DNA of 38,092 bases, taken from assembly GCA_019359175.1 (NCBI GenBank), contig JAHHHU010000030.1, positions 1-38,092 on the forward strand, written 5' to 3'. The notes beneath the pieces are model-generated. The model saw nothing but the letters and a program-made list of their open reading frames with translations, made no database searches and had not been told where the DNA came from. Source of the DNA: Phormidium tanganyikae FI6-MK23. Its GTDB lineage: Bacteria > Cyanobacteriota > Cyanobacteriia > Leptolyngbyales > Leptolyngbyaceae. A program made the translations under genes and the position numbers. Below, piece after piece: positions 1 to 8,923 of this stretch (position 1 is its first letter; every line of letters begins with the position of its first letter).

Positions 1-184
1 AGTGCATCAACGGGTCGCCATCAAATCCCCCATCGACCCAAATCGTATGTAATCGAGACACGGCGTTTCCCATGCGGTGAACTCTTTGAAGGACTTGTCT
101 GCCGCCCTCACGTTCTGGGACACTCGCTGCCATGACTTTTTTGCACTCCACTGAAGGTGGCAACACAACATATCCACCGGAAGA
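1..184 (-). pseudogene. IS5-type transposase fragment (runs off left edge)
   Basis: On the minus strand an open stretch follows a TAA at 185-187 and continues past the window edge. It reads like the catalytic middle of IS5-family DDE transposases: an ASVPEREGGRQVLQ block, then HTIWVDGGFDGDPLM, in which the D of WVDGGF is one of the acidic catalytic positions. No start codon or N-terminal part is present and the frame is stopped immediately upstream, so this is a 5'-truncated remnant. It abuts a decayed toxin gene on the same strand, which suggests that insertion or deletion by this element destroyed that gene. Confidence 0.7.
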
Positions 185-212
185 TTATCAATTTGCTTGC
201 GCGGGAACTCAA

Positions 213-388
213 CTAGAATGCAACTTGAGCGTCAGTAGAGTTTGCCCTAGCAGCATAACTCAGCCCGCCGCAAGCTTGGATCATCGTTGCAATTTCAGAT
301 GGCTCAATTCTAGAAAGCCTCGCAAATAATGGTTCAGCCGTTAATCCACCACGAGTTAAGATGCTGAGGTGATCCGTGTCCAAAACAT
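213..388 (-). pseudogene. Decayed PIN-domain (VapC-type) toxin
   Basis: The minus strand encodes LDTDHLSIL, the N-terminal signature of PIN-domain VapC RNases (first acidic residue in DTD). It is followed by LFARLSRIEPSEIATMI, as in the cyanobacterial VapC group. The probable ATG at 386-388 is out of frame by one base (ATGTTTTGGAC where the family suggests one more T), and the frame ends at a TAG (213-215) long before a full PIN domain of about 130 residues. The internal Glu/Asp cluster is missing. It is a dead toxin gene, 7 bp downstream of its probable partner. Confidence 0.6.
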
Positions 389-395
389 CTCACCC

Positions 396-611
396 TTAAT
401 CTATCTGGGTTTGGCTTGCAGGACGTAGAGATTCTTGATACTCTCGTCCAAGCCGCATCACTTCGTCAAACCCCTCGCTTTCTGCAAAAGTTCCAGCAAC
501 TTTCTCCCATCAAGGCGTTGTTTGAGATGGCTTTACTGGAAGTTCGGCTTTGAGCCGCTGAACCTCTAGCTCTAACGCTGCTACTCTGTCTTCGATTTTA
601 GGCTGTGACAT
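396..611 (-). pseudogene. Decayed small antitoxin-like gene upstream of PIN toxin
   Basis: An ATG at 609-611 opens a 72-codon frame interrupted by one in-frame TGA at 510-512. The first part is a charged coiled-coil (EDRVAALELEVQRLKAEL). The part after the stop (WEKVAGTFAESEGFDEVMRLGREYQESLRP) resembles the short proteins usually encoded just upstream of PIN toxins in cyanobacteria, where they act as the antitoxin. The gene order (this, then the PIN remnant) fits a type II toxin-antitoxin operon. With the internal stop and the frameshifted toxin, the pair is most likely inactive. Confidence 0.5.
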
Positions 612-710
612 TCTAACTTCGCTCCGATCGAACTTCTCCACTGTATTAAAGCGATCGACGTTTAAAACTTCTATCCAACTTCAGAACGCGCCTGCAATCA
701 GAAAAGGCAA

Positions 711-741
711 TAAAAAAGGTAGGCAAAATAAAATGCCTACC
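711..741 (-). terminator. Rho-independent terminator of recA
   Basis: A perfect 8-bp inverted repeat, GGTAGGCA and TGCCTACC (718-725 and 734-741), encloses an 8-nt loop. On the minus strand the stem is followed by six T residues (complement of 712-717) and further T/A-rich sequence. It lies about 30 bp past the recA stop codon, the right place and orientation to end the recA transcript. Confidence 0.85.
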
Positions 742-769
742 TGAAGAATCAAGCGATCGCACTCAATTC

Positions 770-1849
770 TTATTCTTCGTCCAACGCTTCCTCATCGTCG
801 GTGTCGTGTTCATCCACTTGACCAACCGAGTTCGCTGAAACCTGTGCACCCATTTCCAGCTTCTCGCGCACTAGCACTTCAAGCTCCTTCGCGAGTTCTG
901 GACGCTCTTCTACATACTTGATCGCATTATCGCGACCTTGGCTGATATTTTCGCCCTTGTAGCTGTACCAAGCACCTTTGCGAACGATCACATTCGTTTC
1001 TTCTGCCAGGTCAACCAGACATCCAAGCGTCGAGATTCCCTTACCGAAAATGATGTCGAATTCTGCGATTCGGAATGGAGGCGCAACTTTGTTCTTCGCA
1101 ACCTTCACCTTCGCGCGAGTTCCAAACTCTTCGGTTCCCTTCTTCAGCGTTTGAATCCGGCGAATGTCGAGTCGCACTGAAGCGTAATACTTCAGCGCTT
1201 GTCCGCCTGTCGTCGTTTCTGGGCTACCGTAAGTCACGCCGATCTTCTGCCGCAACTGGTTGATGAAGACTACAGTACAGCCGGATTTGCCGATGTTTCC
1301 GGTGATCTTCCGGAGTGCTTGGCTCATCAGTCGAGCTTGCAGACCCATGTGCGAGTCGCCCATTTCCCCTTCGATTTCTGCGCGGGGAACGAGTGCGGCT
1401 ACAGAGTCAATGACTACGATATCAACGGCAGTCGATCTCACTAATTGATCCACGATTTCCAGCGCCGATTCTCCGGTATCCGGTTGCGAAATCAGCAAAT
1501 TCGCAATGTCTACACCCAAAGCAGCCGAGTAGCTCGGATCGAGTGCGTGTTCTGCATCGACATAAGCCGCAATCCCGCCGCTCTTTTGCACTTCTGCGAC
1601 CGCATGAAGCGCCAAAGTCGTCTTACCCGAACTTTCAGGACCGTAGATTTCGATGACTCGACCTTTCGGCAATCCGCCACCTAACGCCAAATCCAGCGTC
1701 AAGGCTCCAGTCGAAATCGTCTCGACCTTCATTCGGGTGGCATCGCCCAGGCGCATGATGCTGCCTTTCCCGAAATTGCGCTCGATCTGAGTCAGAACGA
1801 GATTTAGGGCTTTTTGCTTATCAGTCGTTTCTGTTGTTTTAGTTGCCAT
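770..1849 (-). CDS. recA: Recombinase RecA
   Basis: RecA binds single-stranded DNA, catalyses ATP-dependent homologous pairing and strand exchange, and serves as co-protease in the SOS response. The 359-residue protein has the Walker A loop GPESSGKTT (70-78), Walker B with [11 protein letters not shown] (145-155), the DNA-binding loop region around [10 protein letters not shown] (160-169), [11 protein letters not shown] (195-205) and the usual acidic tail (DDEEALDEE). The frame is open for 33 codons further upstream, but the ATG at 1849 starts the conserved MATK...KQKAL sequence and has a GAGG ribosome-binding site just before it. It is divergent from xseA and ends at a strong terminator. Confidence 0.98.
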   Translation of the reverse strand: MATKTTETTDKQKALNLVLTQIERNFGKGSIMRLGDATRMKVETISTGALTLDLALGGGLPKGRVIEIYGPESSGKTTLALHAVAEVQKSGGIAAYVDAEHALDPSYSAALGVDIANLLISQPDTGESALEIVDQLVRSTAVDIVVIDSVAALVPRAEIEGEMGDSHMGLQARLMSQALRKITGNIGKSGCTVVFINQLRQKIGVTYGSPETTTGGQALKYYASVRLDIRRIQTLKKGTEEFGTRAKVKVAKNKVAPPFRIAEFDIIFGKGISTLGCLVDLAEETNVIVRKGAWYSYKGENISQGRDNAIKYVEERPELAKELEVLVREKLEMGAQVSANSVGQVDEHDTDDEEALDEE

Positions 1850-2026
1850 TAGCGCCTCAGAAAGTTGTGTAAAAAAGAGAGTGGAGGGCAGAACGGGATG
1901 CGATCGTGCAGAACGGCATTGTAGCCGAGGTGCGATCAAACCTAACACCTACATTGCCAATCTTTGTAGCATGGAGAGGATACTGCTCTCAGCACGGGTT
2001 GTATTTCTTCTTCTAGGGTAACGAGA

Positions 2027-3277
2027 ATGACCTCGAAACTGCCGAATTTGTTGGTGCCGGATACCGCCCTGACCGTGGCGGGTCTTACGGCTTACATTCA
2101 GTCGCTGATCGAGCAGGATGATCAACTGCGCCAAGTTTGGCTCACCGGAGAAGTGTCGAGTGCAACGCGATATCGCAGCGGGCTGTTTTTCACGCTGCAA
2201 GATCCCGCTGCCAAGGCTGCAATCCAATGTGTGGTCTGGAATAGTCAGTTGCATAAGTTGACGACGTTACCCGCTCCAGGTGAACAGTTGATTTTGCTCG
2301 GTCGTGTCCATGTACAGCCGCATCGAGGCAGCTATCAGTTGATTGTCTGGCAAGCGCTTCCAGCGGGGGAAGGCTTACGCGCTTTGCGATCGCGTCAGTT
2401 AAAAGATCGCCTCGAAGCCGAGGGACTGTTTGACCCAGATCGCAAACGCGCTCTACCGACTCATCCGCAAACCGTGGCGGTCGTAACTTCGCCGCAAGCC
2501 GCCGCTTGGGGGGACATTCAAAGAACGCTGAAGCGACGTTATCCGGGTTTGTGGGTGCTGTTTTCGCCTGCATTGGTGCAGGGTGATCAAGCACCTGCGT
2601 CGATCGTGGCTGCGATCGAACGAGTCGAGCAGGATGGCAGAGCGGATGTACTAATTCTATCACGCGGAGGCGGTGCGATCGAAGATATGGTCTGTTTTAA
2701 TGATGAAATTGTCGTCAGAGCGATCGCGAATTGCTCAATTCCGATTATTGCGGGGATTGGGCACCAGCGAGATGAGTCGCTTTCTGATTTGGCGGCGGAT
2801 GTGGTGGCGCATACTCCGACGGCAGCGGCAGAACAGGCGGTTCCATGTTTAGCGGATTTGTATGAGCTTCATGTCGATCGCGTTCAGTCGCTCAATTTAG
2901 CGGTGTTGCAGTATATGACAGTTGAACACGATCGTTTAGCGGGATTGCGCGATCGTATCTCTCGGCTAAAGCTCGATCGAGCTTTAAAACAAGAAGCACA
3001 GGTCGTTTCTTGGCTGAGACAGCGGTTGATTCAATCGACTCAAAGGCGCTTTCAGACGGCAATGCAGCACTGTCAAATGCTTCAGGAGAAATTGACCACG
3101 CTTGATCCGCAAGCTGTTCTGCAACGTGGGTATGCAGTAGTCCGGGCAGAGTCGGGAATTGTACGATCGGCTGAGAATATCACCGTTGGCGAAGATTTAA
3201 CAATTCGGCTGGCACAAGGGCAGATCGGCGTTACAGTGACCAACGTATCGAGCGTATCAGCCCAGGCTGAGAATTAG
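2027..3277 (+). CDS. xseA: Exodeoxyribonuclease VII large subunit
   Basis: This is the catalytic subunit of exonuclease VII, which degrades single-stranded DNA from both ends to oligonucleotides during repair. The 416-residue protein has the N-terminal OB-fold DNA-binding domain (about 10-110, with VWLTGEVSS and FFTLQDPAA), a central catalytic region ([43 protein letters not shown]) and a long coiled-coil C-terminal region. The length is normal for the family. It is divergent from recA across about 180 bp and lies 35 bp upstream of xseB, so the two subunits are probably co-transcribed. Confidence 0.96.
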   Translation: MTSKLPNLLVPDTALTVAGLTAYIQSLIEQDDQLRQVWLTGEVSSATRYRSGLFFTLQDPAAKAAIQCVVWNSQLHKLTTLPAPGEQLILLGRVHVQPHRGSYQLIVWQALPAGEGLRALRSRQLKDRLEAEGLFDPDRKRALPTHPQTVAVVTSPQAAAWGDIQRTLKRRYPGLWVLFSPALVQGDQAPASIVAAIERVEQDGRADVLILSRGGGAIEDMVCFNDEIVVRAIANCSIPIIAGIGHQRDESLSDLAADVVAHTPTAAAEQAVPCLADLYELHVDRVQSLNLAVLQYMTVEHDRLAGLRDRISRLKLDRALKQEAQVVSWLRQRLIQSTQRRFQTAMQHCQMLQEKLTTLDPQAVLQRGYAVVRAESGIVRSAENITVGEDLTIRLAQGQIGVTVTNVSSVSAQAEN

Positions 3278-3312
3278 ACACTATAACTAAGTTATCGATC
3301 GACATACTGCCG

Positions 3313-3567
3313 ATGAATCCCTCCTCTCAAACGAAGTCTGAAAAATTGCCTCGTCTTTCTGCTGAATCCTGGAATTACGAGGACACAGTGGCTCGTGTCG
3401 AGAGAATTTTGACGCGAATTGAATCGGGCGAATTGGAATTAGCGGATGTTTTTGAGGAGTTTTCTGCTGCGGTTGAGCATTTGCGCCAGTGTGAAGCGTT
3501 TTTAGCAGAGCGACAAAAGCAGGTTGATTTGTTGATTGAAACCCTGATAGATGAATCAGAATTTTAG
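3313..3567 (+). CDS. xseB: Exodeoxyribonuclease VII small subunit
   Basis: This 84-residue helical protein is the partner of XseA in exonuclease VII. After a cyanobacterial-type N-terminal extension, the family core is visible: [29 protein letters not shown], then an amphipathic helix ending in LIETL. The position 35 bp downstream of xseA on the same strand supports the call. The last 12 bp overlap the 3' end of the convergent gene on the other strand. Confidence 0.92.
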   Translation: MNPSSQTKSEKLPRLSAESWNYEDTVARVERILTRIESGELELADVFEEFSAAVEHLRQCEAFLAERQKQVDLLIETLIDESEF

Positions 3568-4164
3568 CGATCGAGCCATATAAACTAAAATTCCTAAAAT
3601 CTGATTGATATCTGAAATGTAATGTTCGCTTAGGTCAATCGAGATTGTTTTCCCATCTAGCTCTAGAAATCTCCAGATCGTCCCAATCGTGACAACACCG
3701 TAAATTTTCTCGATCGGGTTATTTTCTTGTTTGTTAAAAATTTGAGCCGCAACCATTTCTGCAATACATTGGGCAAAACCTGATTTCAGGTTCTCGTTTT
3801 TTGCTTCTACGATCGTAATCACAGGTGCAAGAATCAGAAGTTGTTCTGACGATTGACTAATCACAAAATCACAAATTCCGTTTAGTCCTCTGTCGCTATC
3901 TACGGTGAAATCAACACCAGAAAATAGGCTGATTTGATTTTGTAGAATTCGTCTAACTTCAAGCAAAATTGGCGCAATAATCAATTCCGATCGCGCTTTT
4001 TCAGTATTAATCGCAACCGCTAATTCAACATTTTGATCAAGCGTAAATTCTAAATACTCACTGCAAGTTGAGCTTGAAACAGATGCAAAGATATCTGATT
4101 TCTCACGAAGCGTTAGATTAAATGTTTTAAGTAGCTCGTTGAGCTTGAAATCGCTATATGCCAT
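3556..4164 (-). CDS. PD-(D/E)XK-like hypothetical protein
   Basis: A 202-residue protein not recognised by name. The pattern GICDFVIS (D99), [14 protein letters not shown] (E120-A-K122) and a following helix with Q132 matches the order D, ExK, Q of PD-(D/E)XK nuclease-fold domains such as the N-terminal domain of type I restriction subunits. An upstream Glu (E69) could complete the site. Similar proteins are common as single genes in cyanobacteria with no assigned role. The gene ends inside xseB (12-bp convergent overlap) and its start lies 3 bp after the stop of the DUF29 gene. Nuclease activity is inference from the motif. Confidence 0.75.
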   Translation of the reverse strand: MAYSDFKLNELLKTFNLTLREKSDIFASVSSSTCSEYLEFTLDQNVELAVAINTEKARSELIIAPILLEVRRILQNQISLFSGVDFTVDSDRGLNGICDFVISQSSEQLLILAPVITIVEAKNENLKSGFAQCIAEMVAAQIFNKQENNPIEKIYGVVTIGTIWRFLELDGKTISIDLSEHYISDINQILGILVYMARSLKF

Positions 4165-4167
4165 ATT

Positions 4168-4626
4168 CTATTCAAAACTGGATAAATCGGCTTCTAAAAC
4201 TTCAGCGATCGAGTAAGGACATTCTTTAGGAAACTCTCCGATCGGTAATTCTGTCTCAGCGCTTGCTTGCTGAACTGCACTTTCGTAACACTCTTCAAGA
4301 ACCTCTTCAAGATATCGCTTGAGGCTGGGCGAGTCTCTTAGTGCTTTTCTGATCCGTCTGCGATGTTCAATAATGCTGCCTGACCAACTTCCTGAGCGCT
4401 GGCTAAACTGATATTGCCACTTCAAAAGATGCAGTAGAACAACAACTAAATTGCTTTCTAAACTACGGCGCTCGCGTTTTGGCATATCCTCAATTTCATC
4501 GAGCAAATTTTCCCAATCGACCTGCTCATAATTCTGATGTTTTAGCTTCTCGATCGTGTCTTGAAGCCACAAGTAATAATCAGCTTCATACAGATCGAAT
4601 TGGCTGATTTTAAGTTCCGTATTCAT
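4168..4626 (-). CDS. DUF29 family protein (copy A)
   Basis: A 152-residue protein with the DUF29 signature: YEADYYLWLQDTIEKLK near the start, VDWENLLDEIEDM, then the helical LLHLLKWQYQ. DUF29 proteins are multiplied in cyanobacterial genomes and have no established function. The frame is open 11 codons further upstream, but the ATG at 4626 is preceded by a good GGAGG site and aligns with the start of copy B. Copies A and B share most residues in their first 60 positions and have diverged more in the C-terminal half, so this looks like a tandem duplication. Confidence 0.85.
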   Translation of the reverse strand: MNTELKISQFDLYEADYYLWLQDTIEKLKHQNYEQVDWENLLDEIEDMPKRERRSLESNLVVVLLHLLKWQYQFSQRSGSWSGSIIEHRRRIRKALRDSPSLKRYLEEVLEECYESAVQQASAETELPIGEFPKECPYSIAEVLEADLSSFE

Positions 4627-4662
4627 TTGAACCTCCAGCAATCTGATAATGAATCGCAAATT

Positions 4663-5124
4663 TTAACGATTAAAGGCTGACAAATCACTCTCTAACACTT
4701 CAGCGATCGAGTAAGGACATTCGCTCGGAAACTCTCCAATCGGTAGTCCGGTTTCTGCACTTGCAAGTCGAGCAGATTTTCGATACTGCTTCTCAAGATT
4801 TTCTGCCAAAAATCCTTTAAGACTTGGAGAATCTTCTAGCGCTTCTTCGATTCGTATCTGATGCTTGACAATGCTTAATCTCCAACTCTCCGAACGACGA
4901 TCGCGTTGATATTGCCACTTCAATAAATGCAATAAAATGATCACTAAATTACTCGATAGGCTTCTACGTTCGCTTTTTCCCATGTCCTCGATCTCGTCAA
5001 GCAAATTCTTCCAATCGACCTGTTCATAATTTTGATGTTTTAGCTTTTCAAGGGTTTCTTGAATCCATAAGTAATAATCAGCTTCATACAGATCCGGTTG
5101 GCTGATTTTAAGTTCTGTATTCAT
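4663..5124 (-). CDS. DUF29 family protein (copy B)
   Basis: A 153-residue paralogue directly upstream of copy A on the same strand. It has the same framework: YEADYYLWIQETLEKLK, VDWKNLLDEIEDM, LLHLLKWQYQ, and the ending PIGEF-ECPYSIAEVLE-DLS. A GAGAGG ribosome-binding site precedes the ATG. Copy B stops about 37 bp before the start of copy A, and the PD-(D/E)XK-like gene follows copy A, so the three probably form one transcription unit. Function unknown. Confidence 0.85.
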   Translation of the reverse strand: MNTELKISQPDLYEADYYLWIQETLEKLKHQNYEQVDWKNLLDEIEDMGKSERRSLSSNLVIILLHLLKWQYQRDRRSESWRLSIVKHQIRIEEALEDSPSLKGFLAENLEKQYRKSARLASAETGLPIGEFPSECPYSIAEVLESDLSAFNR

Positions 5125-5156
5125 GTGAACCTCTCAGCGTTGTGATTCTCTTAATT

Positions 5157-6338
5157 CTAGGCAATGCTGCCGCGTTTTCGAGCTTCTTTGTAAGATGTCC
5201 CGACATTTCGTAAGCCTGCTTTGATCATCTGTTGTTCGAGCAGAGCAAAAAACCGAGCGCGATCGCCTCCTCTCACTACTGCCTGATTGTGCGCCTCTGC
5301 TAACGCAACTGGATACCCGTATCCTTTCTGTACCTGAGCCAGTACCAAACTCAATGCAGAATTCAACATTGCTGGATTCTTCGCAACCCAAGCCGGGACT
5401 TCAACTCGTGCGATCTCGCTTCCTACATTTACATAGCAAAAATGAATTGCATGATCGCCATAAAACTCTTGAATCCGTGCCGAACTCCGCCACAACGGAC
5501 TGCGCTGACCCGGCTCTAACAACATTCCCCAGATCGCCGCATCTTTGAGCGGATCTAATACTTGGCAAGGCGCTCGATCGACAACTTCACTACAATGTGT
5601 CGCACAATCGGGAGCGAGATAAGCACAACTCTGGAGCCGTAAGAAGTTCATTGCCTCCCCGCTTCTCGATGCGCTGATATAGCCGACTAACGGAACCTCG
5701 ATCGCTTTTAATTGATCCCAAGCGGCAAGAATTGGTGTAAGAATGCGATCGCGGGCTTCAGTTGGCAATTGTTCCAAAAACCAATAAATCAATGATCCAT
5801 CGACCATCGCGATCGTCGGCGCGTTCATTTTATCGCTCAACGCCTGACCCAGTTCTGCAAGCATCTGAACTTCTAACGCTGTTCTCTGATAGCCCATCCA
5901 TTCCTCAGTCCGAATGCCCCACTGCCGCGAAACATACAAATCTTCAGGACGATAGAACACTTCCGGCAAGCTATCCAACAACGGCAATTTGCTTTGTCCG
6001 TAGTGCAGAATGATTCGACCGACGTTGATCAAATAGCAATAGGCAATTTCGTGATGGCTCGGTGCGATTTGAGATCCATCCGTTGCAATCACTGTATGAG
6101 CGGCGGGAGCAGCATCGATCTCGATTCGAGTGTCTAAAGGTTCGATCGGGATCGCTGCGGTAAAACTTAGACGATCGCGCCACAATTCCTGCATCTCGAC
6201 GAGATCGGTTTGTCGATCGTGTGCTTGTGCCATGAGCAATCTTGCTCGATCGAGTCGCTGTCGGGTTGCCGTTGCTTCTAATGTCAACTGTTGGCTAATA
6301 CCCTGCATCTGTTGAGCAAGTTTCGTCAGATCTAGCAT
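5157..6338 (-). CDS. NurA domain-containing nuclease
   Basis: NurA proteins are Mn-dependent 5'-3' nucleases that in archaea work with the HerA helicase in double-strand-break end resection. This 393-residue protein carries the two characteristic acidic motifs, VIATDGSQIAPS (D87) and TIAMVDGSLIYW (D180). It has an N-terminal helical region (1-60) and a C-terminal LALAEAHNQAVV segment with the conserved His. Bacterial NurA proteins of this length are widespread in cyanobacteria. Closeness to recA and xseAB suits a repair role. The partner ATPase is not in this window, but a HAS-barrel protein lies at 19254. Confidence 0.88.
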   Translation of the reverse strand: MLDLTKLAQQMQGISQQLTLEATATRQRLDRARLLMAQAHDRQTDLVEMQELWRDRLSFTAAIPIEPLDTRIEIDAAPAAHTVIATDGSQIAPSHHEIAYCYLINVGRIILHYGQSKLPLLDSLPEVFYRPEDLYVSRQWGIRTEEWMGYQRTALEVQMLAELGQALSDKMNAPTIAMVDGSLIYWFLEQLPTEARDRILTPILAAWDQLKAIEVPLVGYISASRSGEAMNFLRLQSCAYLAPDCATHCSEVVDRAPCQVLDPLKDAAIWGMLLEPGQRSPLWRSSARIQEFYGDHAIHFCYVNVGSEIARVEVPAWVAKNPAMLNSALSLVLAQVQKGYGYPVALAEAHNQAVVRGGDRARFFALLEQQMIKAGLRNVGTSYKEARKRGSIA

Positions 6339-6387
6339 GAGAAAGCAGTAATTGTGAACTACCCCTAATCCTAGAGCGAATTCGCAA

Positions 6388-7740
6388 TTAAGTAGAAAGT
6401 TTCAGCACATTTAAGCTAAAAGTGATCAGCGTGAGGAAAGTAATAAAGCCGATCGTATCTAGCAATGTTGTCACTAACGGGCCGCTAATCAGCGCGGGAT
6501 CGAGCTTTAATCGCTTCAAACCCATTGGAAGCAATGTTCCTAGCGTGACTGCAACAATGCTATTCGATGCCATCACCAGTCCAGCCACGACTCCAACCCA
6601 GCGTTCTTCTGGCTTTGTCCAAATCAGCGACAAAATAAACATCGTCAATCCTAATGCCAAAGCAGTTCCGAGTCCTGCTAGAAGTTCTTTTTTCAAGATC
6701 CTCATCGTGTCCTGGGAGGTCACTTCTCCAATACCGAGAGATCGAATCGTCACCGTCAGCGATTGAATACCCACAGTTCCACCAGTGTTAGAGAACAAGG
6801 GCATGATCACAGCCAATACGGGAATGGCTGAAATCGTCGATTGAAAGGGTGAAATCGCGCTAGAGGCTCCGATATAAAGCGCCATAATTCCTAGTAACCA
6901 CGGCAAGCGATTTCGGATTTTCTCGATCGGGGTTGAAAGCGCTGATTCGTCACCACCGCCACCCGCTAGTTTTTGAATGTCTTCGGTCGCTTCTTGTTCG
7001 AGAATATCGACCACATCATCGACGGTAATAATTCCAACGAGGCGATCTTCTCGATCGACAACCGGAACCGCGAGTAGGTCATAGCGCTTCATCAGTTGCG
7101 CCACTTCTTCTTGCTGCATTTCAGTTCGCGCTCTGATCACCCGATCGCTCCCGATATCCTCAATTTTGGCATCGGGAATCGAAAAGACTAACTGCCGCAA
7201 AGACACAACCTGCTTAAGTTTGCGGTTGTTGTCCGTGACATAAGCGTAGTAAACCGTTTCTTTGTCGCGGTCAGCTAGTCGAATCTTACTCAGTGCTTCA
7301 CCGACCGTTAATCCTTCTCGCAGTCGAACATACTCGGTCGTCATCACCCGACCTGCGGTTCCTTCTGCGTAACCGAGAATTGTCGCGGTCGCTTGCCGCT
7401 CTTCAGGGCTGAGTTGTTGAACTAAGCGCTTAACGATTCCGGCTGGCAATTCATCAAACAGTTCTGCTCGATCGTCCGGGCGCATCGATTCAACGATGTG
7501 ACAAACTTGAATATTGTGCAGCGAACCTAGTAGCGACTCTCTAACTTCGGGCGGCAAATACTCAAAGACATCCGTTGCTTGCGTTTTGTTGAGTAACCGG
7601 AAGGTGAGTGCCCGCTGTTCGGGTTCAAGTCCGGTAATGTAGTCGCCTACATCGATCGCAGGCAGTTCATTAAGTTCTAGCTTCAGGCGGTTTAGGTCCG
7701 AGATACCCGCGAGCGTTGCTCGACTGTCTTGAGTCAGCAT
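6388..7740 (-). CDS. mgtE: Magnesium transporter MgtE
   Basis: MgtE is a dimeric Mg2+ channel of the cytoplasmic membrane, gated by its own Mg-sensing cytosolic domains. The 450-residue protein shows the three expected parts: an N-terminal superhelical MgtE_N domain (about 20-135), two CBS domains (about 140-260, with LAVPVVDREDRLVGIITVDD) and five membrane helices (about 275-450). The pore-region sequence NTGGTVGIQSLT matches the conserved GG(N/T)xGxQS motif. It stands alone, with no obvious Mg riboswitch in the 60 bp upstream. Confidence 0.95.
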   Translation of the reverse strand: MLTQDSRATLAGISDLNRLKLELNELPAIDVGDYITGLEPEQRALTFRLLNKTQATDVFEYLPPEVRESLLGSLHNIQVCHIVESMRPDDRAELFDELPAGIVKRLVQQLSPEERQATATILGYAEGTAGRVMTTEYVRLREGLTVGEALSKIRLADRDKETVYYAYVTDNNRKLKQVVSLRQLVFSIPDAKIEDIGSDRVIRARTEMQQEEVAQLMKRYDLLAVPVVDREDRLVGIITVDDVVDILEQEATEDIQKLAGGGGDESALSTPIEKIRNRLPWLLGIMALYIGASSAISPFQSTISAIPVLAVIMPLFSNTGGTVGIQSLTVTIRSLGIGEVTSQDTMRILKKELLAGLGTALALGLTMFILSLIWTKPEERWVGVVAGLVMASNSIVAVTLGTLLPMGLKRLKLDPALISGPLVTTLLDTIGFITFLTLITFSLNVLKLST

Positions 7741-7800
7741 TTAACTTTTTCCTCATCGATCTTCCTCGCTCTGGAAGACCAAGGGCAACCAGGCTAGGAA

Positions 7801-8031
7801 ATGTTTGCTGTGTTGGATAAATGGACTTCGTCCATGAACTTTCAAGAAATCAACATCAATACCCCCTACGGGCATCGCTATGTTTATGCTACCCCTGAAA
7901 CTGTATTTCTACAATGGTTGGGTGAACACCGAGAGCAAAATCCCGTCTCTAGGTGCAAGCTAACACGATCGATGGTCTACCCTAGTTGGTATAGTTCCTC
8001 TTTCTATGTACGGATATCAAAAACAGGATAA
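7801..8031 (+). CDS. Small hypothetical protein (doubtful)
   Basis: An open frame of 76 codons starting right after the divergent mgtE leader. The middle part (INTPYGHRYVYATPETVFLQWLGEH) looks protein-like, while the C-terminal third is basic and Ser/Tyr-rich without a recognisable pattern. There is only a weak ribosome-binding site (TAGGAA). It ends 12 bp before the lipoprotein gene on the same strand. It may be a small real gene, a real gene with a decayed end, or chance. Confidence 0.3.
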   Translation: MFAVLDKWTSSMNFQEININTPYGHRYVYATPETVFLQWLGEHREQNPVSRCKLTRSMVYPSWYSSSFYVRISKTG

Positions 8032-8043
8032 GTTGCAACACAA

Positions 8044-8526
8044 ATGATTCGAGGGTTTATTGTTTTCAATTTGGTACTTTTTATACTGAGCGGATGTCGA
8101 TCGTCAGAATCGCCCTCGATCGCAGTTTCACCCTCTGCGATCGCATCGATTTCGCCGTCTCCTAAACCCAGTGGTAAGACGATCTCAGTGAATATTTTTC
8201 AATTAGATAATCAGTGCAATAAATTCGTTGCGACAAAAGAAGCGATCGCGGCAAATCAGCCTGTGACGCAAGCGATCGCGAAAACGCTAGAGAAAGCAAA
8301 TAGTGAAAGCTTAGATGTAGCGGGTTATCGAGTGAAAGTTAAATCTGGAGTGGCAACGATCGACTTTCGTCCGATTCCGAATGCACGTCGATCTCTGACA
8401 ACCCTAGCAAATTGTGAACAGTTGGCCCTGTTTGGAAGTGTGCGGCGGACGTTGACCCAGAATACAGCGTTGAAAATTAAATCGGTGCGATTTACTGATC
8501 GAGGACAACTGATCAAACCTCAATGA
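8044..8526 (+). CDS. Lipoprotein with GerMN-like domain
   Basis: A 160-residue secreted protein. The hydrophobic N-terminus ending in LSGC (C18) is a lipoprotein signal with lipobox. A Ser/Pro-rich linker (20-55) leads to a domain with VNIFQLDNQCNKFV, AIAKTLEKAN, VKSGVATIDFRP and ALFGSVRRTLTQN, which follows the GerMN domain pattern known from the spore-germination protein GerM and from many non-sporulating bacteria. A role in the cell envelope is inferred. The exact ligand or function is unknown. Confidence 0.75.
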   Translation: MIRGFIVFNLVLFILSGCRSSESPSIAVSPSAIASISPSPKPSGKTISVNIFQLDNQCNKFVATKEAIAANQPVTQAIAKTLEKANSESLDVAGYRVKVKSGVATIDFRPIPNARRSLTTLANCEQLALFGSVRRTLTQNTALKIKSVRFTDRGQLIKPQ

Positions 8527-8705
8527 GATATGACCCAGGGGATTGTTCAGCGACAAAAAGCAGCGATTTCTACCTCTGGGAGAATCTAAGATCAATCTGT
8601 GATTTCTTAAGATGGTAGCGATCGCGCCTTAGGATTACTCAAGATTCAATTCCAAGAATCTTGTTCTTGTACACTTGATAAAAAGGATTTAAAGGTTTCA
8701 GCGAT

Positions 8706-8828
8706 ATGGACGTAAAACTCGTCTTACTGGTACTTTCTGGCTTTTTCACCGTCGCCTGTCTCTTCTTTGGAACGCGCAACGGCTATTATGATACAGATAA
8801 CTACCATGGAAATGGTTCAGCACATTAG
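8706..8828 (+). CDS. ndhP: Probable NDH-1 subunit NdhP
   Basis: A 40-codon gene with one N-terminal membrane helix (VKLVLLVLSGFFTVACLFFG) and a short hydrophilic tail, GYYDTDNYHGNGSAH. The size and this tail fit my memory of NdhP, the small single-helix subunit that stabilises the large cyanobacterial NDH-1 complex in cyclic electron flow and respiration. An AAGG-type site (AAAGG, 8690-8694) lies upstream of the ATG. That it is a conserved cyanobacterial single-helix protein is more certain than the exact subunit name. Confidence 0.6.
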   Translation: MDVKLVLLVLSGFFTVACLFFGTRNGYYDTDNYHGNGSAH

Positions 8829-8923
8829 AGCAGAACATCGAAAACGGAAGGCGGAGTAATAGAATCCATCTCCAAATTCCGAATTCTAGAGGTATGAATT
8901 CTGAGTTTCTCTAGGGTGGATTC

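Noticed and set aside
7741-7800. Magnesium-responsive riboswitch before mgtE
   Set aside because: Only about 60 bp separates mgtE from the next open frame and no M-box-like pattern was seen.
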